Assembly: GCF_050436995.1 (NCBI RefSeq)
Contig: NC_134766.1
Location: forward strand, 4,340,001 to 4,404,000
Reading direction: 5' to 3'
DNA: 64,000 bases
DNA from: Anticarsia gemmatalis
Taxonomy: Eukaryota > Arthropoda > Insecta > Lepidoptera > Erebidae
The notes beneath the pieces are model-generated. The model was not told where the DNA came from and did no database searches. It saw only the letters and a list, made by a program, of their open reading frames with translations. Of this stretch, positions 1 through 11,097 are shown piece by piece (the first letter of the stretch is position 1; each line of letters starts with the position of its first letter). The position numbers and the translations under genes were made by a program.

Positions 1-440
1 ACTAATAAATACTTACATAGCTAATTCTTAGTAACATGAATGTTATTGACGTTATTAAAATTTTCTGAATAAGCATTAAATTTTACTAGTGTCGAACTGA
101 ATATGTTCAGAGATACGACGTTATTTTAGCGCGTGCTAAAATAAGATTTGAACTTCTCACAGTTAAAAATTACAAAACGTTGGAGATCTATTTTATTGTT
201 GTAAGCTTATGTAACAAAAATCCTTACCGTTACCTATTTGCCTGTTAAATTACTTACCCACAGTTTCTAAGGTACATTCAGCTGTAATTTATCTATTCAA
301 CAGCGTTTAAACTAATATAAGACAACGCTATTGAATAGATAAACTACCGTTAAATGTACCTCATAAACCGGGCATTAGTAGGAGTTACGTTAAAATATTT
401 TGTTGATATTTTTTTTATAAAATGTTTGTACATTTTTCAG
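1..440 (+). other. Intron of the upstream MADF-BESS gene (partial)
   Basis: The stretch runs up to the splice acceptor ending in TTTTTCAG at 440, so it is read as the last intron of the gene whose final exon starts at 441. It carries one palindromic MITE (257-372) and otherwise AT-rich sequence with no coding signal. Confidence 0.6.
257..372. mobile_element. Palindromic MITE, family A, copy 1
   Basis: Inverted arms meet around 310: the left arm has TTATCTATTCAACAGCG and the right arm CGCTATTGAATAGATAA. The right end CTCATAAACCGGGC matches copies at 13861-13978 and 52805-52900. It is short and non-coding; superfamily not determined. Confidence 0.75.
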
Positions 441-737
441 AACAACGAGTCAAATCAAACAAAAATTCTGCGCAACTTGAAACGTAAGAAGATCAGCATT
501 GTGTCGACTAAATCGTTAAGTTCTAAAGAACCTGGCAATGAGGAGGATATCCAGGCAAAATGCTGGGCTATGAAGCTGAGGAAGCTGGCTCCAGACCAGC
601 GACTGTTTGCCGAGAAGATTATAAACGATACGTTGTTTGAAGCCGAGCTGGGAACTCTGACCAGACATGGAGCTACCTTCAATGCGGCTCCTGCTGTGTG
701 GAGCCATTTCACCACGGAGGCACATTCACCGGGATGA
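441..737 (+). CDS. 3' terminal exon of a MADF-BESS type protein (partial)
   Basis: The exon follows an acceptor at 439-440 and reads 98 codons to the TGA at 735-737. It is a paralogue of the exon at 3171-3488: same start phase, same basic segment after the splice site (LKRKKISIV against LKRPKISII), and a 25-residue block identical in both, beginning AEKIINDTLF and ending RHGATFN. The helical segment CWAMKLRKL...QRLFAEKIINDTLFEAEL has the look of a BESS motif, the protein-interaction module at the C-terminus of many insect MADF transcription factors. The MADF exon expected upstream lies outside the window. Possible AATAAA signals follow around 1075 and 1133. Splice and frame are well supported; the BESS label is by pattern only. 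Confidence 0.75.
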   Translation, partial: NNESNQTKILRNLKRKKISIVSTKSLSSKEPGNEEDIQAKCWAMKLRKLAPDQRLFAEKIINDTLFEAELGTLTRHGATFNAAPAVWSHFTTEAHSPG

Positions 738-1640
738 GAGCTTTGTGCGGTTTAAATAATTTTTAGGTTATTTAAATCTAATAGCTATTTAAATATACAT
801 AAAAATATATGAAGTTATGAACGACTTATAAAGAGTTTTGTTTTTTTTCACTCCTTAGCGAAATGAAAAAGAGAAAACTATATTATAGTAGTTTCTTAAC
901 TAAGACAGGTTTATAGTGTGTTTATGAATAAGAGGGTTAGTGTTTTAAATTGTTTCCTATATTAAGTATTGTTGTGTCCTATGGTCATTATTCTTTTTTA
1001 ATTTTTATTTTGTATTACTAGATAATATAATTTAGTTAAATTATCTTTTTTACTTGTCAATATTCTTGTGCAAATAATAAATAGTTGAGACGTTTAAAAC
1101 AAAGGTTTGTCCTATGTTAAAAATTGTAAATAAATAAAATAGTAAGCTAAAACTGTTTCCTCTCTCGTAAATAATTTATGTGTTCAAGTAAATAAAAAAT
1201 ATAAGTGGACTGAAATATTGTGTTCAAGAGATTTATTAATGCATGTCATAAATAGTTTGGTGGCACATATCATTGGCCTGCCTTTTCCCATAGGAAGTAA
1301 GAGGAAACTATATCGCCAATTAAGTTTCAAGAGAGATAAAGTGGGGTTCGATGTCCTGGTTATTAAATGGTGTAAAAGTGGTGTGTAATGTTAGGATTGC
1401 TTTTGTAACAGTTAGTAAGCAAGGTACCGGGTTCGAATCTTATTCATCAAAATAATAATGTAGGTAAGTATTGTTTATAGTAAAAATTAATTGTTTACAA
1501 ATAGTAAGTATGGGATATTATCTAATCTTCATGAAGAATACTTGAAATCTAAAAATAAAAGCGCTTCAAGTTTTATACATAATCTATCTACACACAGCAA
1601 ATGATTGATTGAACAACACAGCACAACAATTCACGAATCA
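738..1640. other. 3' UTR and intergenic DNA, no gene seen
   Basis: AT-rich sequence after the first MADF-type gene, with candidate AATAAA sites near 1075 and 1133. No conserved exon, RNA gene or clear mobile element recognised. Confidence 0.5.
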
Positions 1641-1659
1641 ATTCTACGCATTTGTCTTT

Positions 1660-1760
1660 GTCGCACTAATGGTAGTGACATAGCACTGTCCTTCTCGCAC
1701 GCGCGAGGTTGCCGTTCCGCGTACCGCACGCTCACTCTCGTATCAATGGCCGTCAGTTTT
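1660..1760 (+). promoter_or_regulatory. Probable promoter of the MADF-BESS gene
   Basis: A GC-richer patch (TCTCGCACGCGCGAGG and nearby) interrupts AT-rich DNA and is followed by a TCAGTT initiator-like site at 1753-1758, about 175 bases before the ATG at 1930. No TATA box is evident, as expected for a broadly expressed regulator. Inference from base composition and the initiator match. Confidence 0.4.
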
Positions 1761-1929
1761 GCAGTCAATGTCGGATTGAATTAACGCAAAACGAGTTCAT
1801 TTTGAAGAAATATTACTTATGTTTTACGAAAAATATTGTTAATTATTAATATTGTGTTTAGTTATTTGCAATGTATTGTGTTATTTAATCATATTTGTGT
1901 AATTGACAATGATTGAAGATTGAAACAAA

Positions 1930-3488
1930 ATGGAGGCGAATAGTGATGTGCCCGCCATTATCGACTCGGAACGCGATTTCGTTATTCTACTACTGAAACT
2001 TTATCGAGAAAATTCCTTGCTTTGGGACACAACAAAAGACGATTATACAAATAAATACAGAAGGCATGTTGCATTAAATAATATTTGCAATGCATTAAAA
2101 GTTTATAGGCCAAATTATACGGTGCAAGAATTGAAGCGAAAGTTGAATATTTTGCGAACGAATTTTAATAAAGAAAGAAATAAGATAGAAAAGAGGAAAG
2201 CTGAATCTGTTGAGGGAGAAGCCGAGCCTATTTTGTGGTATTACAATGAGATGACTTTTCTCATTGGACAAGAAGCTGTAGTGAAAAGAACTGCGCCTTC
2301 AGTTGCGGTAAGTAAAATAATACGTTATGAGAGCCTGAGGCATTAAGGTTCGCCTGTTTACCTACTTTTAGTATTTAAAAGCCAAAAATTGAATAATAAT
2401 ATACTTCTTTAAGGCCTTAATTTTTCAATTTTGTGAGTGGTCTGTAATTTTTTTGTTTAATCATTAGTAACTGGTTAACCGGCTCGAAACCGCCTCAGAA
2501 AAAAAAATAGATTTACTTTATTTTTCTTTTTTGCAAAACTTTATCCAATTTTGTCTTGGGGTTAATATTTCCATGATAAGTTTCGTTGAAATTTTGTCAG
2601 TGGTTTAGCCGTGAAGCAAGACAGGCTGACAGACGCATTTATAATTTTGGTATGAATATCGTGGTCATAATTATTACTAATGGATGGACAATAATGCCGC
2701 TACCGCCAGATCTTTATGTAGATACGTTATCTGATCGTGTTGCCGCTTTAATAGTAACTAATCTTTAACATCGACTTATCTGTCATTAAGTGTTGATTAA
2801 AACAAAGACATTATCTTTAACAAAGAGGAAGTAGAGTCATTTAAATAATCAGTCGATAATCGATCGACTGAGTGGACTGAATCACATCAATACCTTAAGT
2901 AGAATCACATGACTTTGGAATTAAACGTAATCCGTAAAAAAGTTAAAAGAATAAAGTTTATTTTATTACATATTATCTGAAATATGTTAAACTATTTGGA
3001 ACTGCCTAACCAAACACATAAAATCACGCCATTTTCTCATTGAGGTAGGCAGAGACCAGAACGCCATTTGACACATAGCTTACAAACTTCTCTTGCCTCA
3101 TTCACATCCATACATCCTACTACAGTACTGCCTAACCAAACAATATCTTAATATTTTCTCTTATTTACAGAACAAAAAGCCCCCGCACCCGAAACTGATA
3201 CGCCGTTTAAAAAGGCCAAAAATAAGTATAATAACTGATCCTTTAAAGTCCAAAGATGGTTTGGACAAAGAGGAAGAGATTCTAGCACAATGTTGGGCCA
3301 TGAAGCTGAAAAAACTAACCGCAGAGCAGAGACTGTATGCTGAAAAGATCATCAATGATACACTTTTTGAAGCCGAACTTGGGACTTTGACAAGACATGG
3401 CGCTACTTTTAACTCTGAGCCTGTGGCGTGGGTGGGGTACTCCAGCGAAGACGATGGATCGACCTTCAAGTGTCCTAAAGGAGAATAA
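1930..3488 (+). CDS. MADF-BESS domain protein, complete, two coding exons
   Basis: Exon 1 is 1930-2307 (126 codons, phase 0, donor GTAAGT); exon 2 is 3171-3488 after the acceptor TTATTTACAG, giving about 231 residues. Exon 1 carries a MADF (Myb/SANT-like) domain: FVILLLKLYRENSLLWD near residue 15, then the spaced NNICNAL, ELKRKLNILRTNFNKERNK and the aromatic ending LWYYNEMTFL. These are typical of Adf-1-like insect DNA-binding proteins. Exon 2 has a basic linker and a BESS-like helix (about residues 165-200). The MADF module binds DNA and BESS mediates protein contacts, so a nuclear transcription regulator is the likely role. It is the tandem partner of the gene ending at 737. The target is unknown. 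Confidence 0.85.
2308..3170 (+). other. Intron of the MADF-BESS gene
   Basis: Bounded by GTAAGT at 2308 and TTATTTACAG ending at 3170. AT-rich, with no recognised repeat family apart from short fragments near 3010-3100 resembling text at 4378 and 4745. Open frames here are spurious. Confidence 0.6.
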
Positions 3489-3606
3489 TGTGTGTAATTT
3501 TTAGCATTTGTTTTTAATTAAATTTAATTGTTTAAAAAAAAATGTTTTCATCGTTTAAGCCCAATGTTGTTAGATTCCTAATTTCTTTGTAATATATATT
3601 TTTTTA

Positions 3607-3900
3607 AACCCATTACTGTCCCACTGCAGGGCAAGAGTCTCCTCCTAAACGAGGGGGAGGGGTTAGGCCTTGAGTCCACCACGGCGGCCAAATGCGGGTT
3701 GGGGACTTTGCGTGCCTTCAATAAATGTATTAATTAAACAAATTTTTAAGCATGCAAGGTTTCATCACGATGTTTTCCTTCACCGTGATGAGTATTTTTA
3801 ATACACACATAAATTCGAAAAGTCATTGGTGTGTTGCCTCGGGTTCGAACCTGCAACCACTTGCGTGGGAGGTGGCAACTTAGACCACACGCTATCACTG
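3607..3900 (-). mobile_element. tRNA-derived SINE, family T1, near full length
   Basis: Read on the minus strand it opens with a tRNA-like head (CAGTGATAGCGTGTGG as a degenerate A box, then GGTTCGAACCC as B box) and ends at the left with the sequence complementary to AACCCATTACTGTCCCACTG. This tail and head recur about 16 times in the window. Confidence 0.8.
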
Positions 3901-4074
3901 TTTTTTTTTGTAATAGATTAGGTACGGAAATATGTACTTTCAGAATGTTTCAATGAGTCGAACCTCGATATCGAATATGATCTTCCAGTAATCTGATAAT
4001 GATTATTCTTTTTGATGTATCTTCAAGTGAAAGATGATGTCACTATTTTTACACATTCAAATACGTTTATAATA

Positions 4075-4287
4075 TTAGGTCGGAGAGAAAGTCTTTTCGC
4101 ATTATAGTAAGTATGAACTTGTAATAAAATATTTTTTCTACACAAAAAAACTCGATATTTGGGTACCTCACGAGCTCAAAGGAACCTAATTAACCGTGTA
4201 CTCATTTGTGATTCTTGAAGCCAAAGAGATTTTATTACAAGTTCATATTCATACTATGATGCGAAAATACTTCTTCCCCGACTTAAT
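4075..4287. mobile_element. Mariner-type MITE (GGTCGGGGAAAAAG family), copy 1
   Basis: About 210 bases with long inverted ends: left GGTCGGAGAGAAAGTCTTTT, right complementary, flanked by TA as in Tc1/mariner insertions. Arms extend past AACTTGTAATAAAAT. No transposase frame. Six more copies occur in this window. Confidence 0.8.
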
Positions 4288-4849
4288 AATTATAAAAATA
4301 TTTGACAAACAGTTTACCTAATAATCTACCACCCAAGCTGTAATTATTATAGTACGCACATAAAATCACATCTTTTCCCATAGGGGGAGGTAGAAACCAA
4401 AGAACGCAACTTGCTACGATCCCTACAAACCTCTTCATGCAGGTACTGGTTCACAAAAAGGAAGGAATTAAAATAATGAATTTTCAAGATTTAAAATCGA
4501 TAAATTACAATTTCCCCAAGTTTTTTTTGGAAATTCTTAAAATAAGAACTCGTGACTGTTATTACTGAATAGCGATTATAATATGAGCAATAAGCTTATC
4601 TCGATTATCTCTCTATCAATCTATGATATAATAATAGTACTATTCTAAGTATAGGTCCTTACATTGACGCCTCAGAATCATGAAAAGGATAGGTATTTTT
4701 TATTCCATAATAAAAATAATGTAGATTATGTGAATGAGACAAGGGAAGTTTGTAAGGATCCTACCTCTATGGGAAAATGCGTGATGTTAAGTGGGTATGA
4801 AAAAATAACTTTAAAAAGAAAATTGTTATAAAAATACTATATTTACCCA

Positions 4850-5114
4850 TAGCCTTTGGGGTGTGGACGGTAGTGTGTAAAACTGCTTAATGAGACTTTG
4901 GATACGATTCCCGTGTCGGAAAGTGCTATTGGTCTTTACAAATCTAAATTAGAATATTTCTCAATAGTAGCTCGGAGTTTGGTAACATTCCCGGTATATG
5001 GCATTAAGCTCGCCCTCTACTACATGGGACTAACAATGTAAATGGCAAACCTTGAGTGTATTTTATACACCTCTACTTGCACCGTAGGTTATAACAGGCG
5101 TGAAATTACGTGAG
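4850..5114 (+). mobile_element. SINE-like repeat, family T3
   Basis: A tRNA-like head (GGACGGTAGTGTG, then ACGATTCCCGTGTCGG as B-box region), a shared body (TAGAATATTTCTCAATAG) and the tail TATAACAGGCGTGAAAT. Copies at 6104, 32318 and 32880. Confidence 0.6.
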
Positions 5115-5925
5115 TATAATTAACCCAAGACACATTTCATATTTAAAATCTTTCCACTCAGATGAAATAGCAGCTTGTATATTCTAGAGGAGAACCCAAA
5201 ATATACAAGGCAAAATAAATAACCCTACACTAACCAAACGCTAATATAACAGAGCCTTTTCAACTAAATACATTTCACTTAACGCAATCAAACAATAAAA
5301 GCGTCAAACTTATACCAAAAACCATTATTTTTCACAGCTCATAACAATAAACATATTATGTAATAAAAAATCTGCAGCGCGCGGTTTTCAGTGCAATAAA
5401 ACAAAATGGCGCGCTTTGCCGGCATGACGCCAGCATGGCTGACAAATCATATACCTTTGCCACCAGATGGTACATTGACAAATATATTAAGAATATTGGA
5501 AGGATTCTCGCTCTATATTGGATGAAATTGGAAAACTGGCTGAATCTGAATCCCTGAGTTTTCTTATGATACATTTTTACTTTTTTTTTCTTTAGCTTCG
5601 TGGCGATTCAGACTTTATGCCTAATTCCGCCAATAACAGTACTAATAAAAATAGGTATATCAAAAAATATTTTGAAGTCGTATTTTTTCACCTGCTAAAC
5701 AACCACCTTAAAAAAAGTCCTGTTTTTTTCTTTTATAGTTATTGGTGTTAGGTAAAAACTAGGTTTCGTTAACTGCCTGTGTCTAGTTTACTGTGTTTGC
5801 CTGGGGGATATAATTCCTGGGGGCAAGTGTTAGTGAAAATGTTATGTCTTCTCCAATTTATATTGGGATATTCTTAATACTTCCATCTCACACCTCATAG
5901 TCTCTGTGGTCTGGACTGTTTAGTG
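5115..5925. other. Unassigned DNA with one small open frame
   Basis: No family recognised. A 39-codon frame starts at ATG 5406 (MARFAGMTPAWLTNHI) and ends with TGA at 5523-5525, behind a GC-rich leader. It may be a fragment of a spliced mRNA or chance. No gene is claimed. Confidence 0.4.
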
Positions 5926-6095
5926 CAGGGATTCCCAACCTTTTCTTATTCCGGGACCACTTTTATATTATTCTTGTTAACAGGGACCACTATGTAAGTA
6001 TATTAAAAATAAAATGTAATAATCTGAAAATTTAAAATTTTAATAGCATTCGCGGACCATATCTTGCCTTCTGGACCACTGGTTGGGAACCACTG
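5926..6095. mobile_element. hAT-type MITE with 8-bp target duplication
   Basis: The ends are CAGGGATTCCCAACC (left) and GGTTGGGAACCACTG (right), inverted. It is flanked on both sides by the 8-bp direct repeat GTTTAGTG (5918-5925 and 6096-6103), the target-site size of hAT transposons. 170 bases, non-coding. Confidence 0.9.
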
Positions 6096-6103
6096 GTTTA
6101 GTG

Positions 6104-6255
6104 GGACCGACTACGAGGTCTCTGGTTCGATTTCCGGTCGGTCAAAATGCTCCTAGTATTTATAAATTTTTATTAGAATATTTCCCAATTGTGGCCCTGA
6201 GTATGGTAAGATACTCGGGCTCGATATAAAATAATGGCTATAGGCTCTCCCTTTT
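6104..6255 (+). mobile_element. SINE-like repeat, family T3
   Basis: Contains GGTTCGATTTCCGGTCGG and the shared body AGAATATTTCCCAATTG. The hAT MITE beside it inserted within or next to this unit. Confidence 0.55.
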
Positions 6256-6608
6256 TATAGAACTACAATAATTATAAACAGGAAAAAATATGATATTTAT
6301 TGCACCTTTTGCCTACGCTACGAATGCTCGAAATATTAAAACTATTTACATTAAGTTTCTAGACAGGTATAAGGGTGCTTAAAATGATATTTAACCTACT
6401 ATTGTGCCAATAACGGTAGCTAGGTTGGTTTCCTTCCGGAAGGAAAGGGACTGGCCATAAAGACTACGCGGTCACCAATAATAATAATACATTTCGAAAC
6501 AACTACCTTTACGAATTCAACTTTATTTAATTTCGCAATTATCGCATTTTCTATAATGTTTTAATTCCCAAAGACTTAAAACGTATGTATAATTATTTTT
6601 TTATATAA

Positions 6609-6899
6609 ATCTATACTAATATTATATGTATATACTTATATACTTATACTTATAATATAATAAAGCTGAAGAGTTTGTTTGTTTGTTTGTTTGAACGCGA
6701 TAATATCAGGAACTACTGGTCCGATTTGAAAAATTCTTTCAGTGTTAGATAGCCCATTTATTGAGAAAGGCTATAGGTTATATATAATCACGCTACGACC
6801 AAAAGGAGCAGAGTGCCAATAAAAAATGTTACAAAAACGGGGAAAATTTTGATTCATTCTCTCTTATGTGACGCAAGCGAAGTTGCGCGGGTCAGCTAG
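6609..6899 (+). mobile_element. Helitron-like non-autonomous element, family H1
   Basis: Starts TCTATACTAATATTA and ends GTCAGCTAG, just after a short hairpin CGCAAGCGAAGTTGCG: a 5' TC, a hairpin and a 3' CTAG, the Helitron signature. A run of TATATACTTATA is inserted near its 5' end. Confidence 0.8.
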
Positions 6900-7015
6900 T
6901 ATATAAAGCTTATTACCGTACAGTTTATAAAAGACTATTAAAAGCTTAATAAATATGTGATGTAGGTACCTACGGGTTAAATTAATTAATCAGCTGCAAA
7001 ATTATGAGAACTGGA

Positions 7016-7180
7016 GGCTATCACGTATCTCAGTTGACAGCCATTTGAAAGCCACTATGCTGTCCATTGTTTTCTCCCTTAGATTATAGTGATTAGTACG
7101 TTACATCAAAGCAGCAATGTACTGAATAGTGACCATAGATTTGACGTATACTAGCTGTCAACTGAGATACGTGATAAGCC
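7016..7180. mobile_element. MITE, family C, with TATCACGTATCTCAG ends
   Basis: Left end GGCTATCACGTATCTCAG and right end CTGAGATACGTGATAAGCC are inverted repeats around about 120 bases. A second, degraded copy is at 30074-30210. Confidence 0.75.
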
Positions 7181-7423
7181 CGCAGTACTCAGATTTTATG
7201 GTATAAAATACATGCAGGTAATAGTTTATTTCAATAATAATCACTCCAAGGTAAGTATTTTAAAAGAAACTAGACTATTATTATAATTAGGTATACTTTT
7301 TAACCGACTTTAAAAAAGGAGGTTCTCAATTCGTGTTTTTTGTTACTTTATTACCTTTTGCTTGGTAAACCGATTTTGATAGTTTTTTGGTTTCTTGAAA
7401 GGTGATGCTTCTCTTATCTTTAA

Positions 7424-7673
7424 CTAGCTGACCCGCGCAACTTCGCTTGCGTCACGTAACAGAGAATGGGTAAAAATTTTCCCCGTTTCTGTAACATTCT
7501 TTACTGCTGCTCTGCTCCTATTGGTCGTAATGTGATGATATATAGCCTATAGCCCTCCTCGATAAATGGGCTATCTAACACTGAAATAACTTTTCAAATC
7601 GGGCCAGTAGTTCCTGACATTAGCGCGTTCAAATAAACAAACAAACTCTTCAGCTTTATAATATTAGTATAGA
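7424..7673 (-). mobile_element. Helitron-like element, family H1
   Basis: Full-length reverse copy: begins CTAGCTGACCCGCGCAAC and ends ATTAGTATAGA. The terminal hairpin is intact. Before it, 7300-7420 holds a dispersed lepidopteran repeat beginning AACCGACTTTAAAAAAGGAGG. Confidence 0.8.
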
Positions 7674-8251
7674 TATATATTTACCTATTTTTCACTTATA
7701 TATTATTTTAAATTTCACACCATAAAAATATTCATTATCAAGTCAAAAGGCTAATCACCTTAAATCATTAGTTACGATGACACCGAATGACACATAAAGA
7801 AAAGCGTTTGGCATTTCCTATCAACAGGAAATAATAAAATAATTAAATGAATAATAAACCTTATCAAAACAAATCAGATGTTACTCATTGTCAATATAAG
7901 TGGAAAAATGTATTAGGATTTCCAAGATGTCAGATAAAAAGACGCGAATATTAAAAGATTATAATTAGTTATACTGTTATCTATTGGAAAATACAATGAA
8001 TATATGTAGTTAAATTTTGCTTGAATGTGTCACACTTATAGCGTAAAGCGATATTTTATAGTAGACAAAAAAATGTGGAAATTTCGGAGTTCCTGCCTTT
8101 TGTAATCGGTAGACTATTCAGTTATGGGACCTCATTACGGCAGAATTATAGATATTATTGCATAGTGGTGTTCCAGCTGTGTGTCTCCTAGCTTCAGAGG
8201 GCAGTTTGGTAAAAAGTTTTGGCAAAAAGTAGTTCCAGTTGTTGTTGGTTG

Positions 8252-8330
8252 ACAAGATAACAGTCATTACCCACCTCCAAGGTCGGGCGGCTTGAACAAC
8301 TCTGACACTAGATTGACCAATAACCATTAA
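8252..8330 (+). mobile_element. 5S-derived SINE, family B, 3' fragment
   Basis: The 3' tail of family B (AACAGTCATTACCCACCTC..., CGGGCGGCTTGAACAACT, TTGACCAATAACCAT). The 5S-like head is missing. Confidence 0.65.
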
Positions 8331-8417
8331 TGAATTGTTGGCAGTAAGTTTTTCTTAACCTCAGGCTCTCCAATGCTAGGCTAGTGCCGTTTGGTTTTTG
8401 ACTTTACATTTTTTATT

Positions 8418-8496
8418 TAACCCACTACTGCCCCACTGCTGGGCAAGGGTCTTCTCCCGAGCGAGGCGGGGGTTAGGGCTTGAGTCCACCACGCTG
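8418..8496 (-). mobile_element. SINE family T1, 3' fragment
   Basis: Only the tail (AACCCACTACTGCCCCACTG to GAGTCCACCACGCTGA), in reverse orientation. Confidence 0.7.
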
Positions 8497-8580
8497 AATA
8501 ACATCTTAAAAAAGCGTTACACAAGCGAATCATATAAAACATAGCTAACAGTACAATGAGTGCTTTATAGCTCGAAAGAT

Positions 8581-8770
8581 AGATAACAGTTATCTACTAT
8601 ATATCCAAGAAATCTTCCTCGCGTATCTAAAATGAGTCAGTTATAATCTGTCGATAATCTACAATATGTTCAATATATATAGTTCACTGAAATAACGACG
8701 TTCATTGTGAAGAAGCAGCCTAGGACAACAAAGGTTTTTGACTTAAACACAACTACAAACAAATATAAAG
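8581..8770 (+). promoter_or_regulatory. Promoter and non-coding leader exon of MBF2 gene 1
   Basis: A palindromic GATA pair AGATAACAGTTATCT lies at 8581-8595. TTCAATATATATA (8669-8681) serves as TATA box, with an initiator-like TTCATTG near 8701. The leader exon ends at 8770, followed by the donor GTAAGT at 8771, and is spliced to the ATG exon at 9118. The TTCAATATA core recurs before MBF2 genes 4 and 5. Confidence 0.6.
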
Positions 8771-9117
8771 GTAAGTGTTTTTTTGATGGAATATTTAGTC
8801 ACGGATAAGGTAACCGTTGCATATACTTTTGAATAAGTAATGGTTAGTTTATAGTGGAAATTTGACTGTTGTTTTACAATTTATCTAGTAGATAAATTAT
8901 ATGACACTTATTTATTATCAGATCCAAATTGTAAATTTGTTTAATCGTACCTATGCAAAATGACAATATCTAAAATGTCTTTTAACTTTCAATTAAGTCA
9001 CTGTTTCTTTATATTACTTTTTAAATTATTTAACTTTATAGAAAAATGTAAACAAACAACGCCATCTATTGGCGAACTACTGAATGAGTTCTTTTACATA
9101 AATGTCAATGATTACAG

Positions 9118-10188
9118 ATGATGAAACAAGTGCTATTCGGTCTGTTCGCCATCCTGGCTGTGGTGAGCGCCTCAGAGGTGCAGCCGAAGAAGGAGTTCGA
9201 GCCCGTGGTGGTGGTAGACTCCGTGGACGATGGCCGCACAGCTGAGACTCGCAACTTGAATATCGGAGGCGTTTACCCCGGAGACAGACTGCTTTACAGG
9301 TAATTATGTTTGTTATAGAAACTTACACTCCCGTTTTAAAGACTTTTAATAAATAGAAGGAAAGTAAAACGGGTAAAACCCCATTAAAGTATTGCCAAGG
9401 TTATTCATATTGGAGTGAATGATTGTAAAATTTTCAGGCGCGTAAAAATCTAAATTAAAGCAAATCTCTAAATATTAATTGTCCATAGTTAAACGGAAAC
9501 GATCCAACCCACACAGACGTAGTTTCGAGATATTTAACTTTAAAGTTCAGATCGTATTCCGTCATTGATTCTCCACTTTAACTTTGGGGACTAACTCAGG
9601 ACTATAACTTCATGGTGGGTTTGAATTTTACTTGGATTGTTTTCTTGATATTAAAATTTTAACTTCAAGGAGTGTTTTAATAGTGTGGGTTGGATCCTTT
9701 CCGTTTAACTATGGCCAATTGATAATCGGTGTCTATGGATTTTCTTCGATACATTTCAAAAGAATATTTCAAAAATATTAAATTTCGAAGATGTTGGTGA
9801 TTACCAAACAGTATAGCATCCAATTAAATCAAATACATATTTTGGCTTGTCTAAATGCGGGATTCATCCTGCAAAAACGAATCAATTTCCTGAGTGACAT
9901 TGTTCTGTAGCATTTTTTTTCTTAATCACTAATAAAAGCACGTATATTTCCAGCAACTACTTCTCCAAGGCGCCAATGGCGAACGCGATCCAGTCTCAGG
10001 ACATCACGTACCGCAGCAACTCTTCGGCCACCAGGATCACGGCTATCCAAGTGAACGAGGTGGGGTACACGCAGTGGGCCACGGCTCGCGTCACCGCTGG
10101 CGGTCTGAACCGCAACACCGTCACTATCCGTCTCTCGTCCGCCAGAGGCTACGGTTACTACTTCGCACTTCGCATTTATGGCCGTTAA
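9118..10188 (+). CDS. MBF2 family secreted protein, gene 1 of 5
   Basis: Coding exons 9118-9299 and 9954-10188 give 138 residues. The ATG follows the 3' splice site ATTACAG directly; the internal intron is phase 2 and splits a Ser codon (AG|C). Residues 1-18 (MMKQVLFGLFAILAVVSA) are a signal peptide. A variable spacer runs to GDRLLY, and the second exon is an MBF2 domain (Pfam MBF2): NYFSKAP, ITAIQVNE, the glycine turn TAGGLNRNTVTIRL, and the ending RGYGYYFALRIYGR. The family is named after a Bombyx co-activator, but the signal peptide points to secretion, and many relatives are secreted. AATAAA is at 10299-10304. First of a five-gene tandem array. Confidence 0.9.
9477..9720. mobile_element. 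MITE in the intron of MBF2 gene 1
   Basis: Inverted ends of about 35 bases: left CCATAGTTAAACGGAAACG followed by ATCCAACCCACAC, right GTGTGGGTTGGATCC followed by TTTCCGTTTAACTATGG. Non-coding centre. No second copy noticed in the window. Confidence 0.75.
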
Positions 10189-10619
10189 GAAGGATCTGAT
10201 TTTCTCAAACGACTTGTATTATTCTAACTTGTATAAACGATGTTCCGATTTTTGTGTAAGGCTGTTGAATATTTCATTTTCATTTTTGATAATTATTTAA
10301 TAAAATACTCATGTCATAAAACGTTTCAATTTTTTAAGGATACATGTAATCCTCTCAATTCTATGATCATTCTACGTATTGTGAGATTTTTTGAGTGATC
10401 AATTAATTTTTAGAATTTTATACGCATGTCACTATTTCCATCGACAAAATTGATTTTGAAAATGTTACAGGGCACACATAATAATGATGACCGTACCCTA
10501 ACGCAACGATAGCGCATTTTAAACGCTCATGCGAATAAGGCCATACTGCTCAAAGAGCGGCAAATTTCAATAAAAATAATGGTGTATTTACGTAAAAATA
10601 ACCAAACTGTAAACTAGTT

Positions 10620-10810
10620 TGGCATTCAAAACATAGTAATAAAACATCAATAAAGGCATTGAAAGTAACAACGCGACATGTTATAGCCTTCGACGTTTGT
10701 TACCTAACAACATTGGCACTCGGCCAGATCCCCGGCGCGGGATTATTCTAGCTATTTTAAGTTTTTGGTCAACTTTACGTAACCGGACATGATAAAGAGT
10801 TATCAGCGGT
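10620..10810. repeat. Unclassified dispersed repeat
   Basis: The segment AACATCAATAAAGGCATTG and GTTTGTTACCTAACA recurs in parts at 20655-20715 and 21140-21260. The remaining gap 10189-10619 after MBF2 gene 1 shows nothing recognisable beyond its poly(A) signal. Confidence 0.5.
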
Positions 10811-10849
10811 TACGCCGATTAGTATTTAAATACTATTCCATTCTATTCT

Positions 10850-11097
10850 ATCGTATGGTTAGTGGTCAACCTGGTGTCAAAGTTGTTCAAGCCGCCCGAA
10901 AGGCCTTTGACATGGCTTAACGACTGTTATCTTAATTGACAACAACCGGGACCGACTTTTTACGTGCCCTTCGAAGCACGGAGACGCTCAGTTCAAATAC
11001 CACTATGCGGTCACCCATCTATGGAATGACCGCGCCAACGGTTGCTTAACCCACAGATCGTTGTCCGACCGGTGAGCACAACTGGCTATGAGCGCCT
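10850..11097 (-). mobile_element. 5S-derived SINE, family B, full length
   Basis: On the minus strand the head reads CACCGGTCGG, CGATCTGTGGGTTAAGCAAC, GGCGCGGTCATTCC and GATGGGTGACCGC. These are collinear with the central and 3' parts of 5S rRNA, including its internal promoter region. The body ends GACCACTAACCATACGA. Confidence 0.85.
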
